Below the pieces are notes generated by a model. The model had not been told where the DNA came from, did no database searches, and saw nothing but the letters and a program-made list of their open reading frames with translations. Positions 1 to 12,100 of a stretch of 64,000 bases of DNA are shown here, one piece after another. Position numbers and translations under genes: made by a program. Origin of the DNA: Peltaster fructicola (taxonomy: Eukaryota; Ascomycota; Dothideomycetes); assembly GCA_001592805.2 (NCBI GenBank), contig CP051141.1, forward strand, positions 2,728,001 through 2,792,000. The letters are read 5' to 3'. Numbering within the stretch: the stretch's first letter is position 1; the number at the start of each line of letters is the position of its first letter.

Positions 1-70
1 CGCAAACCATGCGCTTCCCAATGCTCGCTGGACCAAGATGCTTCTAGTGCTGGGTATACGCTGACCGAGT

Positions 71-2541
71 CTAGGACGACACGCTGGCCTCGTTGAGAGG
101 CTTCTTTAGCGGCGTGTTGCTCTGTCGGATTCTACGAAGCTCAGCTTCTAAAGCACGACGTTGTTCCTGTTCAGCCTGGGTAGCATTAGCATCTGGCATC
201 GATGGTGGTGGATATAACATACCCTAAGTAGCTTGACGCCCTCTGAACGAGCGTCTCGCATCATCTTCTTGAACTCGGACCTCATCACAAGCATGCTCGT
301 TTGCTCCCTGCTTTGCTGTTCGCCAGTTGGACTCTTGTGACCCATCCATCTGACCTTTTCATCGGAGAGTTGTGCCTCCAGGACCTCGCAGCGTTCCCGG
401 AGGCCATCGATCATGGTGTCTAGTTGACTACGCTCCCTTTCGAGGTCCAGACTTTCTCTTGTAAGCTCCTGGAAGTCGCTAGTCATTCCTGCGAGTTCCT
501 TTTCCAATGCAGCCGCACGTTCTCTAAGTCCATCAACCTCGCCAGCCTGCGCTTCCCTAGCTCGCTCGGCGCGCGATCCATAGGCACCATCTAGTTCCGC
601 CTTTGCCATGGTCAACTCGGTTGTCAGACGAACGACCTCGGACTCAAGGTCTTGCATTTCTTTGTCCTTGGCGCCCTTGGCAGTTGTGAATACTGCAAGT
701 TGACTCTGAACAGCAAGAAGCTCGTTCCGAGCCTGGTCGTGATTTGACTGATGGACTTGTACCTGGCGAGCCAGCTCACCGTGTTCCTGTTGCTTGATTT
801 CGGCGGTCTTGCGAAGCTGCTCGAACTCGTTCTCAACGTTGGCGAGTTCTGCTCGCAATTGGCTGGCCTCATTCTGGCTCGAGGTGTGGACTGCCATGGT
901 TCTCGCAAGCTCATCCTGTAGTCCTTCGTGTGCCGCCAGCATAGTCTGATGCTCGGCTTGTAGGTCAGCGAATTGCTTTCCTTTCTCTTCGTCAGCCTCA
1001 TTGTTAAGTTCTCGCTGTTGTTGTATCTGACGACGTAGGATGTCTTGCTGGACTTGCGCAGAGCTAGCCTTGTCGAAGACATGCTGGACAAGAGAGCTGA
1101 ACGCGGCCAACGAGAACGATTCAGACATTCTTTGAGATCTGAGTGCTCCTGTGTCCTCTTCAGAAGAGCCTCGCTGGTCGACAGATAGCATTTCCCATAG
1201 ACCGTTGATCGTGGTCTCGTACTCCGCCAGTTTCTGGCTACTGCCTGCAGTCTTCGCCAGTGCTTCTTTATCTTCATGATGTGCATGGAGCACATGCTCT
1301 AGTTTCTGTATGAGAGTCTGGAGATATCCGAGGTGCTGCGCATGGTCAGATCCTTTCGGCGGTTGCGAGAGCTCATCGAGATCCTTGCCAGCCGGCGAGT
1401 CAACAAGAGCCCGGTGCAAAGTATGGTTCATGCCCTCCAGTTCAGTGCCCATGGCATTAAGGTTGTCATTCCCCTCGGATTGCACCTTCGCAAAGTGGGC
1501 TCTGGTATCATGCTGTCCTTGCTCGAGCACGAGTACGTTGTCCTCTAGTCGCGCAAGATCTTGATCAAGGCGTGTGTTTATATCGGGAGCCATCGTCTGT
1601 GTCAGCTCCGGCGCTATTGTGACTCCTCGACTACGTCCAGCTTCCTCAATGACCTGCCTTAACTGGCTATTCAAGCGCTCGAGCCTGACTTGCATATTCT
1701 GCAGATATTGTTCGCGCTCCTCTTGCAGCCCGGAATGAACCCGTTTGGACAGGCTGTTTATGGTCTTTCCGCCAAGTATATCTCGAATGCCGTCGAATTC
1801 ATCTGGCGAGTACTCACTCACAGTGTCCTCGTCCAGCGATCGATGTCTACTCGAGACGAGTCCACTCTCTTGCTCCTGGTGCTGTGCAAGTATCGCAGCT
1901 GTATGCCTCAGAAGACTGCCCTCTACTTGCGTACGGCGGTCAAGTAGATTCCTGAGCGTGTCGTGCAGCTCCTCGAGTCGTCTTTGACTTGCGACGAGCT
2001 CGTCTTCGATCTGATTATTGTTGCCGATTGTGCTTGAGTTGCTCAGCCTCTGTCCCAACAAGCTCCTGCGAGGTTTCTTGGGACTGTCCGGATTTTGGGG
2101 GGTGTCCGCACGACCGTTCAGCTTCTGCAAGTTCTGTGCAGCATTCCTGACTTTGTTCTCCAGCGTAAGCTTCTTTTGAGTAGCCTCGATGCGTGGCATC
2201 AAACGACCCAGCTCTTTCTTTAACGCATCTACCTCTTCCAGTGATAGCACACCGTAGGACTTGCAATCGACGAGAGCAGACTCGTAAAGCATATGTCTAC
2301 TCACTTCGTCCGGTGGTTGCGATTTGTGTCGTGGGTTCAGCGAGATTTGATAACTCGCCCGCTCTTCAAGAGGTGTCTGATATGTAATGTCTTGCTGGGT
2401 GTGGCCATTCATGTGAGACCCATTTGCTCCCGCAGCCCATTGCATTGAGTGAGTGTTGTGCGAGCTTACGGACATGTTGTCGTCGTAGTCGTCGTATGCT
2501 GAAGCGCCTCTTTCATAGTAGCCTCCATTGACAGTCGGCAT
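71..2541 (-). CDS. Uds1-family (up-regulated during septation) coiled-coil protein
   Basis: Seen: one long exon (223-2541) plus a short 3' exon (71-175). The intron at 176-222 (47 bp) begins GTATGT and ends CCCAG, with a GCTAATGC branch-like site. Splicing replaces a spurious tail by an in-frame ending rich in Glu/Arg, giving about 807 aa. Residues about 80-140 carry the Uds1-like stretch (HMLYESALVDCKSYGVLSLE, then LKKELGRL and LENKVRNAAQNL). Most of the rest is heptad-rich coiled coil with Gln/Glu/Lys/Arg, and residues 1-75 are polar and disordered. Family knowledge: Uds1-domain proteins are fungal and named for S. pombe transcripts induced at septation; the biochemical role is unclear. Inference: a structural or scaffold protein of the septum or cytoskeleton. 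The next gene on the right is transcribed away, leaving a long shared upstream region. Confidence 0.85.
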
Positions 2542-4681
2542 TGTGTCTGTCGTCGGTAGATGTGCTTAGCAGAAACGACCAGCGCTTCGTGCTGCTCTGC
2601 TTAGGAACGGAGTCGTTTATGTGATCGTATGTGGAGAGTCAATGGTAAAGACTGTGTGAGGATCGCCAGCAACCAGGCTCGTGTAAGGGCTGTGTGCTTG
2701 AGGACTCGCAGAACAATGGTTATGCGGCCAAAAGGGCGAGGCTGACGTTCAGCAGGTGACGAGGTTTTGTCTGTGTCTTGACTTGAGCGCATCAAACCAG
2801 CTCTATGAGCTGGCCGCGCACGATTGTCGTCGGTTCTATATAGTTGGAATGCGAAAGATAGGAGGAACTAGTAGCATATTTTGCAGATCTGCAGTTCATG
2901 CGAAGTCGTCCTTGTTCATGTCAGCTAGTTAAGCATGGCGCTATGATTGGGCGGGTGGACCGCTGCCGCGTTTGTGACCGTCTGCATTCCTGGGTCTATT
3001 CAGGGGTGCTTCAACTATATTTCCACGAGCTGGGCCTGGTAGACCGTACCATATAGTGTGGGAGACAGTACTGGTTGTCCCATGACTGGGTGCTACTAAT
3101 GCCTGGCATCATAGCCGTCCATGCAGTGTATTTAGAGTTATAACAAGCACAAAGACCGTTGGAGAAAAGGGACAACAGACCAACACTAGCATGTCGTTGA
3201 GATTGCTTGCGAGTGGATAACCCAGCGCCGCAGATATGCGTAGCAAAACACAGATATCACTTATGAATAGAGTGGTCCGACGCCTCATCATGACATAGCA
3301 TCCGCACTTCTTATCGGGACAGGTGTGTATGCATAGGTCTGTTCTTGCAATCCAGACGTCTGCTATGCTGGGTGAGGTCCTCTCGCTTCACAACATGATA
3401 TGCCAGACACATGACTGCGTAGATTAAGGCATCGTGCGTTGCAGGCCGAAACTCAGCTGGCGCCGATCGCGATAGTCAAGTCTTTGGTTGAGGTGTTGGC
3501 GAAAAGATACATGAGACTTCTCGTGCGTTGTGTGTTTGCTTTGGTTGTATACAGAGTTTATGTCATGCGGTTCTCGAGCTTTTGTCGTGGTCAGCCACAT
3601 CTGTAAGCAGCAATAGCAGTAAACACCTACTCTCCATGGATTGCTCAATTCAAAGCCAGGTGGTGCTTCCACCTTATCTGACTGTCCTCGGAGGAGGCCA
3701 GTTATACGCTTGTCACGCTGCATCACTGTGGCAGTGTAAGTTTGTGTTCACCCTCTCTTGAATGCCAACACCATGGACGGCTTGACCCATGACATACTCT
3801 GGTGGTCCCATATATCAAGCGCATGCCTTCCTCTCTTGCCTCCATTTTGCATGTGTCTCAGCTTGGATAGAGCAGCCCCAGTGACTCCAAACATCTATGG
3901 TGGGTCCAAGGATCAGTATGTTGCTCAATTGCAGCTTCGTTCGAGCTCGTACGTACTGTGATCTGCATGATGTCAGTATGTTCACCCTCATCAAGCAACT
4001 GTTGTCCATACCATGATCCCGTAAGGGATGAGAGCTTCGAATGGCACACCCATCTTGTATGAAACGCCGCGAGTCACTGCGTCGAGATGTTGTGGTGCTG
4101 CAGTGTAAGAGGTCTGCTAAAAGCGTCAATACTAAAGCACAACGCTTGGACCATCCTCCCTCTGCTGACTTCTGGAACGTCACCTCGCGTCGAAGGTGTT
4201 GACAAAACACAGCCCATCACCTACTAAACGCGTCCCAACTTCGCCAAACACGATTTTAACAGTGTCGCAAGCCTTCAAGTAATCATTTGAGCCGCCAGTC
4301 GATGCACCAGACGACGCGCAAAATTGCCACAGTACATCCGCGCCACTGTCGCCTCATAACCGCGAGACCATCAACACTTTGAGACCAGCATCAGAGAGCG
4401 ATTAGGTAAGGTGTCTGATCGCGCAAGCTGCTACTCGTCAAGGCCACACCTATTGATTCAACACAAGTCGAGCCTGCGGCTCGCCGCCTCTTGGAGGCAC
4501 AAGATACTCCTCCTCGACATGACCACGAGCCAACTTGCGGTGTGCATGGTGGTTGATCTCTGATACTTGAGTACGAGCTGCGACCAGCTCCAGCTCGTCT
4601 ACACTGGCTACCATCGCCATTGCGCGCGCCGCCAACTCCTACAAGGCTTCGTGGACGCGGCATCAGTTACACCCCAGGACC
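2542..4681. other. Divergent intergenic region between the Uds1-like gene and sas3
   Basis: About 2.1 kb with only short overlapping open frames (100 aa or less, one of 131 aa) that show no family resemblance and no convincing splice pattern. A TATATAG-like sequence near 2833-2840 lies about 290 bp upstream of the Uds1-like start. It presumably holds both promoters and 5' UTRs. No repeat or RNA gene was recognised. Confidence 0.5.
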
Positions 4682-7600
4682 ATGGCCCGGACGATACATA
4701 CTCAGCAGCCTGATGACGAAGAGATCGAAGAGGAGGAGGATGCGGATGGTGAAACTGATGAGGATGTTGGACCACAAGAGCTAGAGCACCAGGCACTGGG
4801 CGACTCGGGAGCGTCTGAGATAGACGCCGACGACGAGTCTGACGAAGATGACAACGTCCGAAGTTCGAAGCGTGCTGGTGCTCTAAAGATAAGACCACAG
4901 CCACGAACTCGTCGGAGAAGTTTGGAGAGCTCTGAAGCTGAAGATGAAGACTTAGATGATCAAGAGTCTGACGCGGAGAGCGAGGACGAGGTCGATGACT
5001 GGGATGCCGCAGACGAAGTTGGAGACGAAGCCGATATCAAAGATGTCGACGGCAGTCGGTGCATGTGAGTGGCAGTCGGATGAATTGCACCAAATGCTGA
5101 TTCCCAAGCAGATACTGCGGCCAGGACGAAGAGCACGATCCCGCGGAAGAGTACGAAGAGTATCTTGCTTGCGCTGTGTGCGGCGATAATGGTAAGTTGT
5201 CTTTTTGTTGCTGTTCAAGAGGAAAGAGAGAAGCACGCAGCTTTAAGTTTTCGAAACCTGGGGATGCAACCGCTGATCATTTTTATAGCACATCGTCAAT
5301 GCGCTAGAGAAGATAAGTCACTGATTGCTGACGAAGGTACGTTCCTCAGTGCATATTGTGAGACATGCAAATTCACTTGACTGACAATGCGCAGATGGCG
5401 CCAGGTGGAGATGTAGGGACTGCATCTCGCACGGTTTGGAGGAAGACTTCAAGCATGTGCCAGAACTTCTTTCACGACGGCGTACCTCAGCACCTAAGAT
5501 GGCCCGAGATCTTCTCCCTGCTGCCAGAGGCGGCATCGATCCGGAATCGCACTCGGTCTTTAATACTCTCATCCTGGATCAAGACCCTATGGACGGATCA
5601 CGAGCATTGCGGAAACGAAAAACACCGACCGATGAAGACCTTAAGCCCTCCAACGGTAAGCGTCTGAAGAGTTTGTCTGTGCACGAGCACAGTGACTCGG
5701 GCGATGAACAGATCGGTATGGGTAATTCTAGGAACGATGGAAATGCCTCACCTAGATCGCATTCTGGACGTCCACATCGCAACAAGAAAGCTCAACGAGG
5801 AGGTGCACGGATACTATCGCTGTCGGACGAGCCAAAGTCTGCCATCATCGCCATTCCCGTCACAACAGCACAGTGGGACGAAATTGAACGGAACGTTGTC
5901 AAGAAGCAGAAACGCCGAGAGCGCGACCGGCTGCGGCGTGCTAGGAACCAGCGTGCACGCACTACGACGGTCGAGATCGACGATGTACAGCACTTCCCAG
6001 CGGTACAAACGACCATGTACACGAATCCCTTCTATGCCTTCCCGGATCGCGAAACGGACGAGCTGAAAGGTCAACCTTATGGTGGCATCCTCACGGAAGC
6101 TGAGGCAGATACAGCAAGAACGTATCCTCAAGAGCCAGATCGAAAAGCATTCCAAGATGCTCGCGATAAGGCAGAAGCGCAATGGAAAGAAAAGACGGCA
6201 TCCACAGCAAGCGAGGCTGCTGTGCGTGCTCACAAAACCACCGGCCTGCCGAGCAAGATCAAATGCATCAACTTCGGCAGCTATGAGATCGACACATGGC
6301 ATGCAGCACCATATCCAGAGGAGTACAGTAGGAATAAACACCTCTACATATGCGAGTTCTGCCTCAAGTACATGAGCTCAGACTATGTGGCTTGGCGCCA
6401 TAAGCTCAAATGCGCAGCGAAACATCCTCCTGGCGACGAGATATATCGCAGCAAGATCACCAACCCCGAGACAGGCGTAGAGACCACGTTGTCATTCTTC
6501 GAGGTGGATGGCAGACGGAATCCTCTCTATTGCCAGAACCTCTGTCTCCTGGCAAAGCTCTTCCTGGGCTCCAAGACCCTCTACTACGACGTGGAGCCGT
6601 TTCTGTTCTACATCATGACAGAAAACGACGAGTTCGGCTGCCACTTTGTTGGCTATTTCTCCAAGGAAAAGCGTGGGTGTGGGCCACCGCCTCTCTCAGT
6701 AAGTGCAAAGCTCGGCGGCGACCACGTAGCAGATGAAGCCGACAGCGCTGCGAAGAGAAGTCCAGAAGCTACGGCACTGGATGCCGCCCTGTTCAGCCCT
6801 GGCAATAATGTATCCTGCATCTTGGTATTGCCGGTCCACATGCGTCGCGGTTTCGGAAGAGTCCTGATTGAGTTCTCATACCTACTGACCAAAGTCGAAG
6901 GCCGTACTGGCTCACCAGAGAAGCCTCTCTCAGATATGGGTTTGGTTTCATATCGCTCCTATTGGCGCGGCGTACTATGTAAGCTGCTCCTTCAATACAA
7001 AGATCAGGACAACAACAGCACCGGCACCGGACCAACCTCGATAGCACGTATCGCCCAGGAGACTGGCATGACGCCTGACGACATAATCTCCACCTTGGAG
7101 TCGTTACGATTTCTGGTGCGGGATCCAATCACACGGACATATGCACTTCGACTGGACTACGAATACATGAAAGAGTATGTGGAGAAACACGAGAAGAAAG
7201 CTACAATTAAGCTGGATCCTGACCGGCTCTGCTGGACTCCGTATGTGATGGGTAGGCCAAGCAACCTGTTCACGCTTGGAGAAGAAGCAAATCAACCCTT
7301 GCAGACTGTCCAGCCTAGAAACGAAACAGCTCTCCTGCCAGGTCATGTCGACGTCGACATGCAGCTTGAGGATCCAGGTGCTGACCTCGACCCGCCTGAG
7401 GCAGTTGCTGAGACAACGGAGGCAGGTCCACAGCTCAATGGCGTCTCTCAAGACCATGAGCATACGCCTGCTAGAGATCACTCTCAGCAAGAGAAAGTTG
7501 TATTGCCTTCCAGACTGACCACGATCTCTCCACGCAAGGTCATCAACGGTGCGCTAGATAGTATCAACACCGCAAGTCCTGGCTCTTCTTATTACTCCTC

Positions 7601-8054
7601 CAGTCAACCTAGCTCAGCTGGGCCGATCCCACCCACGCGCTTCGAGGTCTTTCCAGCAGTGCCAGGCATGCAGTCAGCCGCCAAACGACGACCTGGTCGA
7701 CCTCCTCGTGGAAGTACGCGGCGCACACATGGCACTTATCGCACTTCCACGTATCGTCGTCCAAGCTCAGGCCGGAGGCGCGGCTCTGTTCGTACCACAA
7801 CGGTGCGCCGAGGCAGGAGCAAGCTCGGTGAGATTGCCATGACTGCTGCTGGCAACGAAGACAATGTTACGCCCGAGCAGAGGGAGGAGCCTGGAGCAGA
7901 TCAGCTCATCGATCAAGCCGACGGTAATGATGATGACGAAGAGGAATTAGAGGAAGTTGGTGAGGAGCGCGAGGAGGGTGAGGCTGGCGAATACTTCCAA
8001 GGCGATGACGACGATGATGACGATGATGGTGATAGTGTGGATGAAGAGGAGTGA
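4682..8054 (+). CDS. sas3: MYST-family histone acetyltransferase, Sas3/MOZ type, with PHD-like finger
   Basis: Acetyl-CoA-dependent lysine acetyltransferase expected to act on histone H3 in a NuA3-type complex in the nucleus (family knowledge). Four exons are read: 4682-5064, 5112-5191, 5289-5336, 5395-8054 (1056 aa). They join in frame and rebuild a Cys/His PHD-like finger (CIYCGQDEEH ... LACAVCGDN, AHRQCARED, RWRCRDC, about residues 126-190). Downstream lie the MYST C2HC finger (ICEFC ... HKLKC, about 487-508), the active-site Cys (NNVSCIL, about 643), the acetyl-CoA loop RRGFGR (about 651) and the catalytic Glu in SPEKPLSDMG (about 677). An AT-hook-like RRPGRPPRG (about 930) and an Asp/Glu tail complete the protein. 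Oddity: about 45 extra residues separate FSKEKR from NNVSC. The N-terminus is strongly acidic. The start at 4682 has a good ACCATGG context, but an upstream exon cannot be excluded. Confidence 0.9.
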
Positions 8055-8173
8055 GCCCTCTATTTCCAACCGCTTCATCGCGTCTTTGTGTTAGTCTCAC
8101 AGCTGTAGCACATCAGTTCATTGGCAACGATTAGTTCAAACATGCATGATCATGTGAATCGTGCATACCAATA

Positions 8174-9199
8174 TTATCTGAAAATCTCAGGATCTATGTT
8201 CCCTATATTACTGAGGTAAGGGAGGTTGACCGGCGGTTGATGTGTGTTCTGAGAAAGCATATGCTGCACAGGGTAGTTCTGTACTGGAATGCCTGCTTGC
8301 GAGTACTGATGTGTCGTTGGTGTTTGATAAGGATGAGGATAGTACGCCGTGCGAGGTAGCTGCGCTGGTGTTATGCGGTTGTCGTTGTCATCCTCGCGTT
8401 GTCTTTTCATTCCTCGTTCGTCCTGGTATATCCCATGGGTTGCATATTGTTGATGCGCGAGTTGCTGGTAGTCGTTGTGCACGTGGTGGTGTGGATTCGG
8501 TGAGTTCGTCTCAAGCTCTGGTTGGTAAGCAGCTACTTGTCGACTTCGTGGCTCCTTGCGCATTCTGAGACGCACGCCCTGTTCGTTGAAAGAGCGCGAG
8601 ATTATCGTCGACTCATCCATTCCCTGGAAGTCCTTCGATGAGAGCACACTGAACACATTCGAGGTTACGTCTGTGATCATGGTGTAGGCAGACGCGGACT
8701 CGTTGTTGAAGAGCGCAAAGTGTAACCGATATTTGCCAGGTTTGCGGACCGATATATCACCAAACACGAAGTAGCCTCCCTCTTTATTGTCGAGATCCTT
8801 CAGCCGATGTATCGCTGAGCATGTCTCGCCAATGATTCCCTTCTGAGTCCTCGATGTTGCTGTATCTGCTCCTTCGGGAATCAGGGAAGCCATAACAAAG
8901 AGATGTGGGCTGAACAGGAAGAATCGATTGGGGTCAGCTCTGTCGTCAACGTGGATCCTGACGATAGGCGGTGGATCGATCGGCTTTCGCGTCTTCTCCT
9001 TGCCATCAGATGTTGCAAGCGCTTGGCTTGGCTGCTGTCGCACGCTCAGCGTGACCGCACCACGTGCCAGAGCAGGAGATTGTTGTTGCGGGTGTTGTCT
9101 TGTTGGCAATGACGGCGTCTGCCATAAGTGATCGGGCCCACCGTACTGACTGACATTAGATGCATGCGGTCTGAAGTGTCCATCTCCAGGATATGCCAT
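8174..9199 (-). CDS. vosA: Velvet-domain regulator, VosA-like
   Basis: A 341-aa protein with one velvet domain at about residues 50-220. Recognisable blocks are LSVRQQP, GKEKTRKPIDPPPIVRI, HRLKDLDNKEGGYFVFGD, MDESTIISRSFNEQGVRLR and RKEPR. The order (VRQQP block, then the GKEK.RKP.DPPP block close to the N-terminus) resembles VosA more than VeA or VelB. VosA in Aspergillus partners VelB, binds DNA and controls spore viability and trehalose formation (family knowledge). The C-terminal third is Gln/His/Pro-rich and presumably disordered. The gene is a single exon in the annotated frame. It is convergent with sas3 (about 120 bp between stops), and its upstream side opens on the long gene-free block, as is common for developmental regulators. 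VelC or a divergent VelB is the alternative. Confidence 0.8.
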   Translation of the reverse strand: MAYPGDGHFRPHASNVSQYGGPDHLWQTPSLPTRQHPQQQSPALARGAVTLSVRQQPSQALATSDGKEKTRKPIDPPPIVRIHVDDRADPNRFFLFSPHLFVMASLIPEGADTATSRTQKGIIGETCSAIHRLKDLDNKEGGYFVFGDISVRKPGKYRLHFALFNNESASAYTMITDVTSNVFSVLSSKDFQGMDESTIISRSFNEQGVRLRMRKEPRSRQVAAYQPELETNSPNPHHHVHNDYQQLAHQQYATHGIYQDERGMKRQREDDNDNRITPAQLPRTAYYPHPYQTPTTHQYSQAGIPVQNYPVQHMLSQNTHQPPVNLPYLSNIGNIDPEIFR

Positions 9200-12100
9200 G
9201 ATTAATCGTCCTAGGTGGCTCCGGTATGTGAAACAATGTGGTTGAAGTGAATGGGGTTCTGGCCTGCAGAACTGAGGTATATCCTCAAGCTGTAAGAGTT
9301 GTACAAGATAGTGTTACAAGCTAACGGCTACACCATCAATCAGCAGGACGTCGAGATCGAATTGATTATCTCGCGGGAGACGTGACCTCTGACAGAGGAG
9401 TCAACCGGAAAGTTGCAAAGGTCGAAAGATATGTGGTGGTCAGCAGATTTGTAGACCTGTCGACCAAGTCAACCGCTGAGATGGTCTTCGAAACAGCCTC
9501 TGCCTTTTGAGCCGGCGGTCTTGCTTGTGACGAAGAGCTTCGATGATTGATACACGGTGAATCGTGATTTGGGTGGCCTCGTGTAGCGTTCCGAGATTAA
9601 TGCTTCACATAAAAGTGATGTCGAAGTCGAAGTTGTCCGTACAAGCAGCATAAGTCGCACCTTCCAAGTTATACTGTCAGCACGACGCAAAGCTTCGAAC
9701 GTCTTCTTTCCACTTTCTCTTTTCTCCTACTTCTTGACACGCCGTGAAAAGAGTATGCAAAACGATCTACTCGTCGACTGCTGATTGGGCTTCTCTGCGA
9801 TACTTCGAAATGATAACAAGCTTGCTTGTGTCTGCTGCTCGCATGAAGGAGTGCAGGTACAAACCCAGAACTCAGATCTGCCGCCAGGGAGAATGATCGA
9901 TAACGATGCCGACGACGATGAAGAAGATGAACGAGGGGAGGACGTCGTCCTGGATATCTACCTTGAGTATTGATCGCACGAAAAAGCGATTCGATTGCTT
10001 GGTGATGTGCGCGAGCTCGGTTAAGAGCAATGATTCGTCTGCTCTAGACAGTGGTCAACAGCAGTCCCCACCAAGCAGGTGATCGTCATACGGCGGAGGC
10101 GATTGAGCCTCGTCGATTCGGTGAATTTCGATGTGTCCGCCCGCGCTGGTCCTGCTCGTCGATAGTGGTGATGGTGGTGCTGATGGTCGGAGTGCAGTGG
10201 TGTGGTCGTTCCTCTATACACAAGCCAGGCAGATCGTGCATGAACGACAATCCCACATGCAGAGGACCAAGAATGGTTGGAGATCTGTGGAAACAACAGG
10301 TCCCGGATCCCTCGAGTTATGGACATGAGCCCACTTGAGCTTGCCCGCTGTGCGCGCGGTACCGAACTTTGGGCTCACTCGAGTCTCATTCCAGGGCCAG
10401 ACTCTAGCTTCGGCAGAGACGATGACTCTGGCTGTCCCAGCAGAGGTTCAGTCGCAACCAGATCGACGGACTGAGTTGCTAGCCCTATAGCGCACAGTTC
10501 CACTGTCTTGGCTGTGGTTGCAAACAGAGCTGACGACAGCCGGTCTCCTCAGTTGAAATGGTTAGACCTCTTCGATGGTTCTGAAACTAGCTCAACAGGC
10601 CAGTCGCCAACTTCTCAGTGGCACTATTGGCTCCAACGTACTCGTACAAAACACGTCCGCAAAGAAAGAAGACTGCGGCTTGTCAGAGGGAGGACTGTCC
10701 GCTGAGACGACAGCAGGACAGTCTTCAATGGCAAAAGCTTTACAATGCATCGCTCAGGGGCCCTCAACGTTGCTGCAATGTTAGCAACAACCCGGTCGAT
10801 CTGGATGTTTGAGAACATGCACCGATGGAATGTAACTTTTCACATCCATCTTGTGCACAGTGTGCCCTGTCGGTCATATTGTGCGCCCTCTCCAGCTACT
10901 GTATCAACCTTACCAGCAATCGTTGCTGGCATTTCATCTGGCCTCATTCCAATCGGCATCGCTGGCGACATACACACTTAGCCGCGGTAACTCCAATTAT
11001 CACTGGAGCACTTCTTTGGAACATTTCGACTGCTCCTGCATGGTGGCTGTACCCGGCATCGAGAGTATATTCCAGCACTTCGTTTCCAAGATGTCTCTAG
11101 CAGGGATGCTTCCGAGGAAGCTCCAAGTCGCCGGTTGCGTCGCTCGCATCCACACAGCCACATCAGCCGGATTCATTCCCAGCCCACCGGACTAGCAACC
11201 CTCTCACGTGGGAAGCCCTGCTAACAAATAAGTCAATCCACCATGCAGTGCGCAGGACTGAGCCGCCTGATGCTGATCGCCAGGTATGAGTTACTGGCCG
11301 ATCATCTTGGGTCAATGTGGTTCTTGACGCCCATCTCACAGCTCTATGTGTCGACAGCTTCTTGTTAGTGCACAAGTGGATGACCTGATGTCTATAAGCG
11401 AGCAGCGCTTGAAGAATTCAGACTTCTAGGTTAGTCCAGGCTGGAAACGGTCGATGCTCTCACCAAGTGCTGCTCGCTAGAGAGCTTTTCGTCATGCAGC
11501 GACGTTGATGCTTAACCGGATCCGCAGCGATCCCATCGATCATGAACTCGCTGACAGCCCAATGCAGCAATCTTCTGCGGAACAGAGCACATGCTTTCGG
11601 TTGGTCACAGCAGTTGCAAGGCCTCGATCATACCTAGGTCAAAATCACTCCAGAAAGCAACGTCTTATCGAAGCTCGTCGAACTTCAGCTGTTTGCGTTC
11701 GCGCACGTCCTTCCTGAGCAAGGTCCAATGATCTACTTGCCTCTGCGCGTCATTTATTTACTTCAGCAATGCCATTGGCTGATTGTGCTGGAAATCTTGC
11801 CAGTTTGCAATCATTCTACGATCACACTGGCTAGCGCAGCTTGCCCTGATCTCGAACACGAACGCCGACTTGCCTCCTCTTCTTCACACTCGTGTTTTCA
11901 CCACTATCGAAAGAGCTGTCGACGATCACTAAGCAAGGGTGCCCCTGCTAGAGCTATATGCTTGCTGCTATGGCGAGCTCGCACAAGTGCAGTTCCTCCC
12001 AGCGGCCGTGCAGCCGTGTTCAGAGACAAGATGACATGTCTTTTGAGACATGTCAATTGATAATGAAACACTTGGCCAATCGGCACATCTGGCGATGAGT

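Noticed and set aside
624-1295. 223-aa antisense-frame protein within the Uds1-like gene
   Set aside because: It lies in an alternative frame of the same strand inside a conserved coiled-coil gene and has low-complexity Ser/Arg composition; a shadow frame.
7910-8054. GAT/GAC trinucleotide repeat as a microsatellite
   Set aside because: It encodes the in-frame acidic tail of the acetyltransferase, a normal feature of such proteins.
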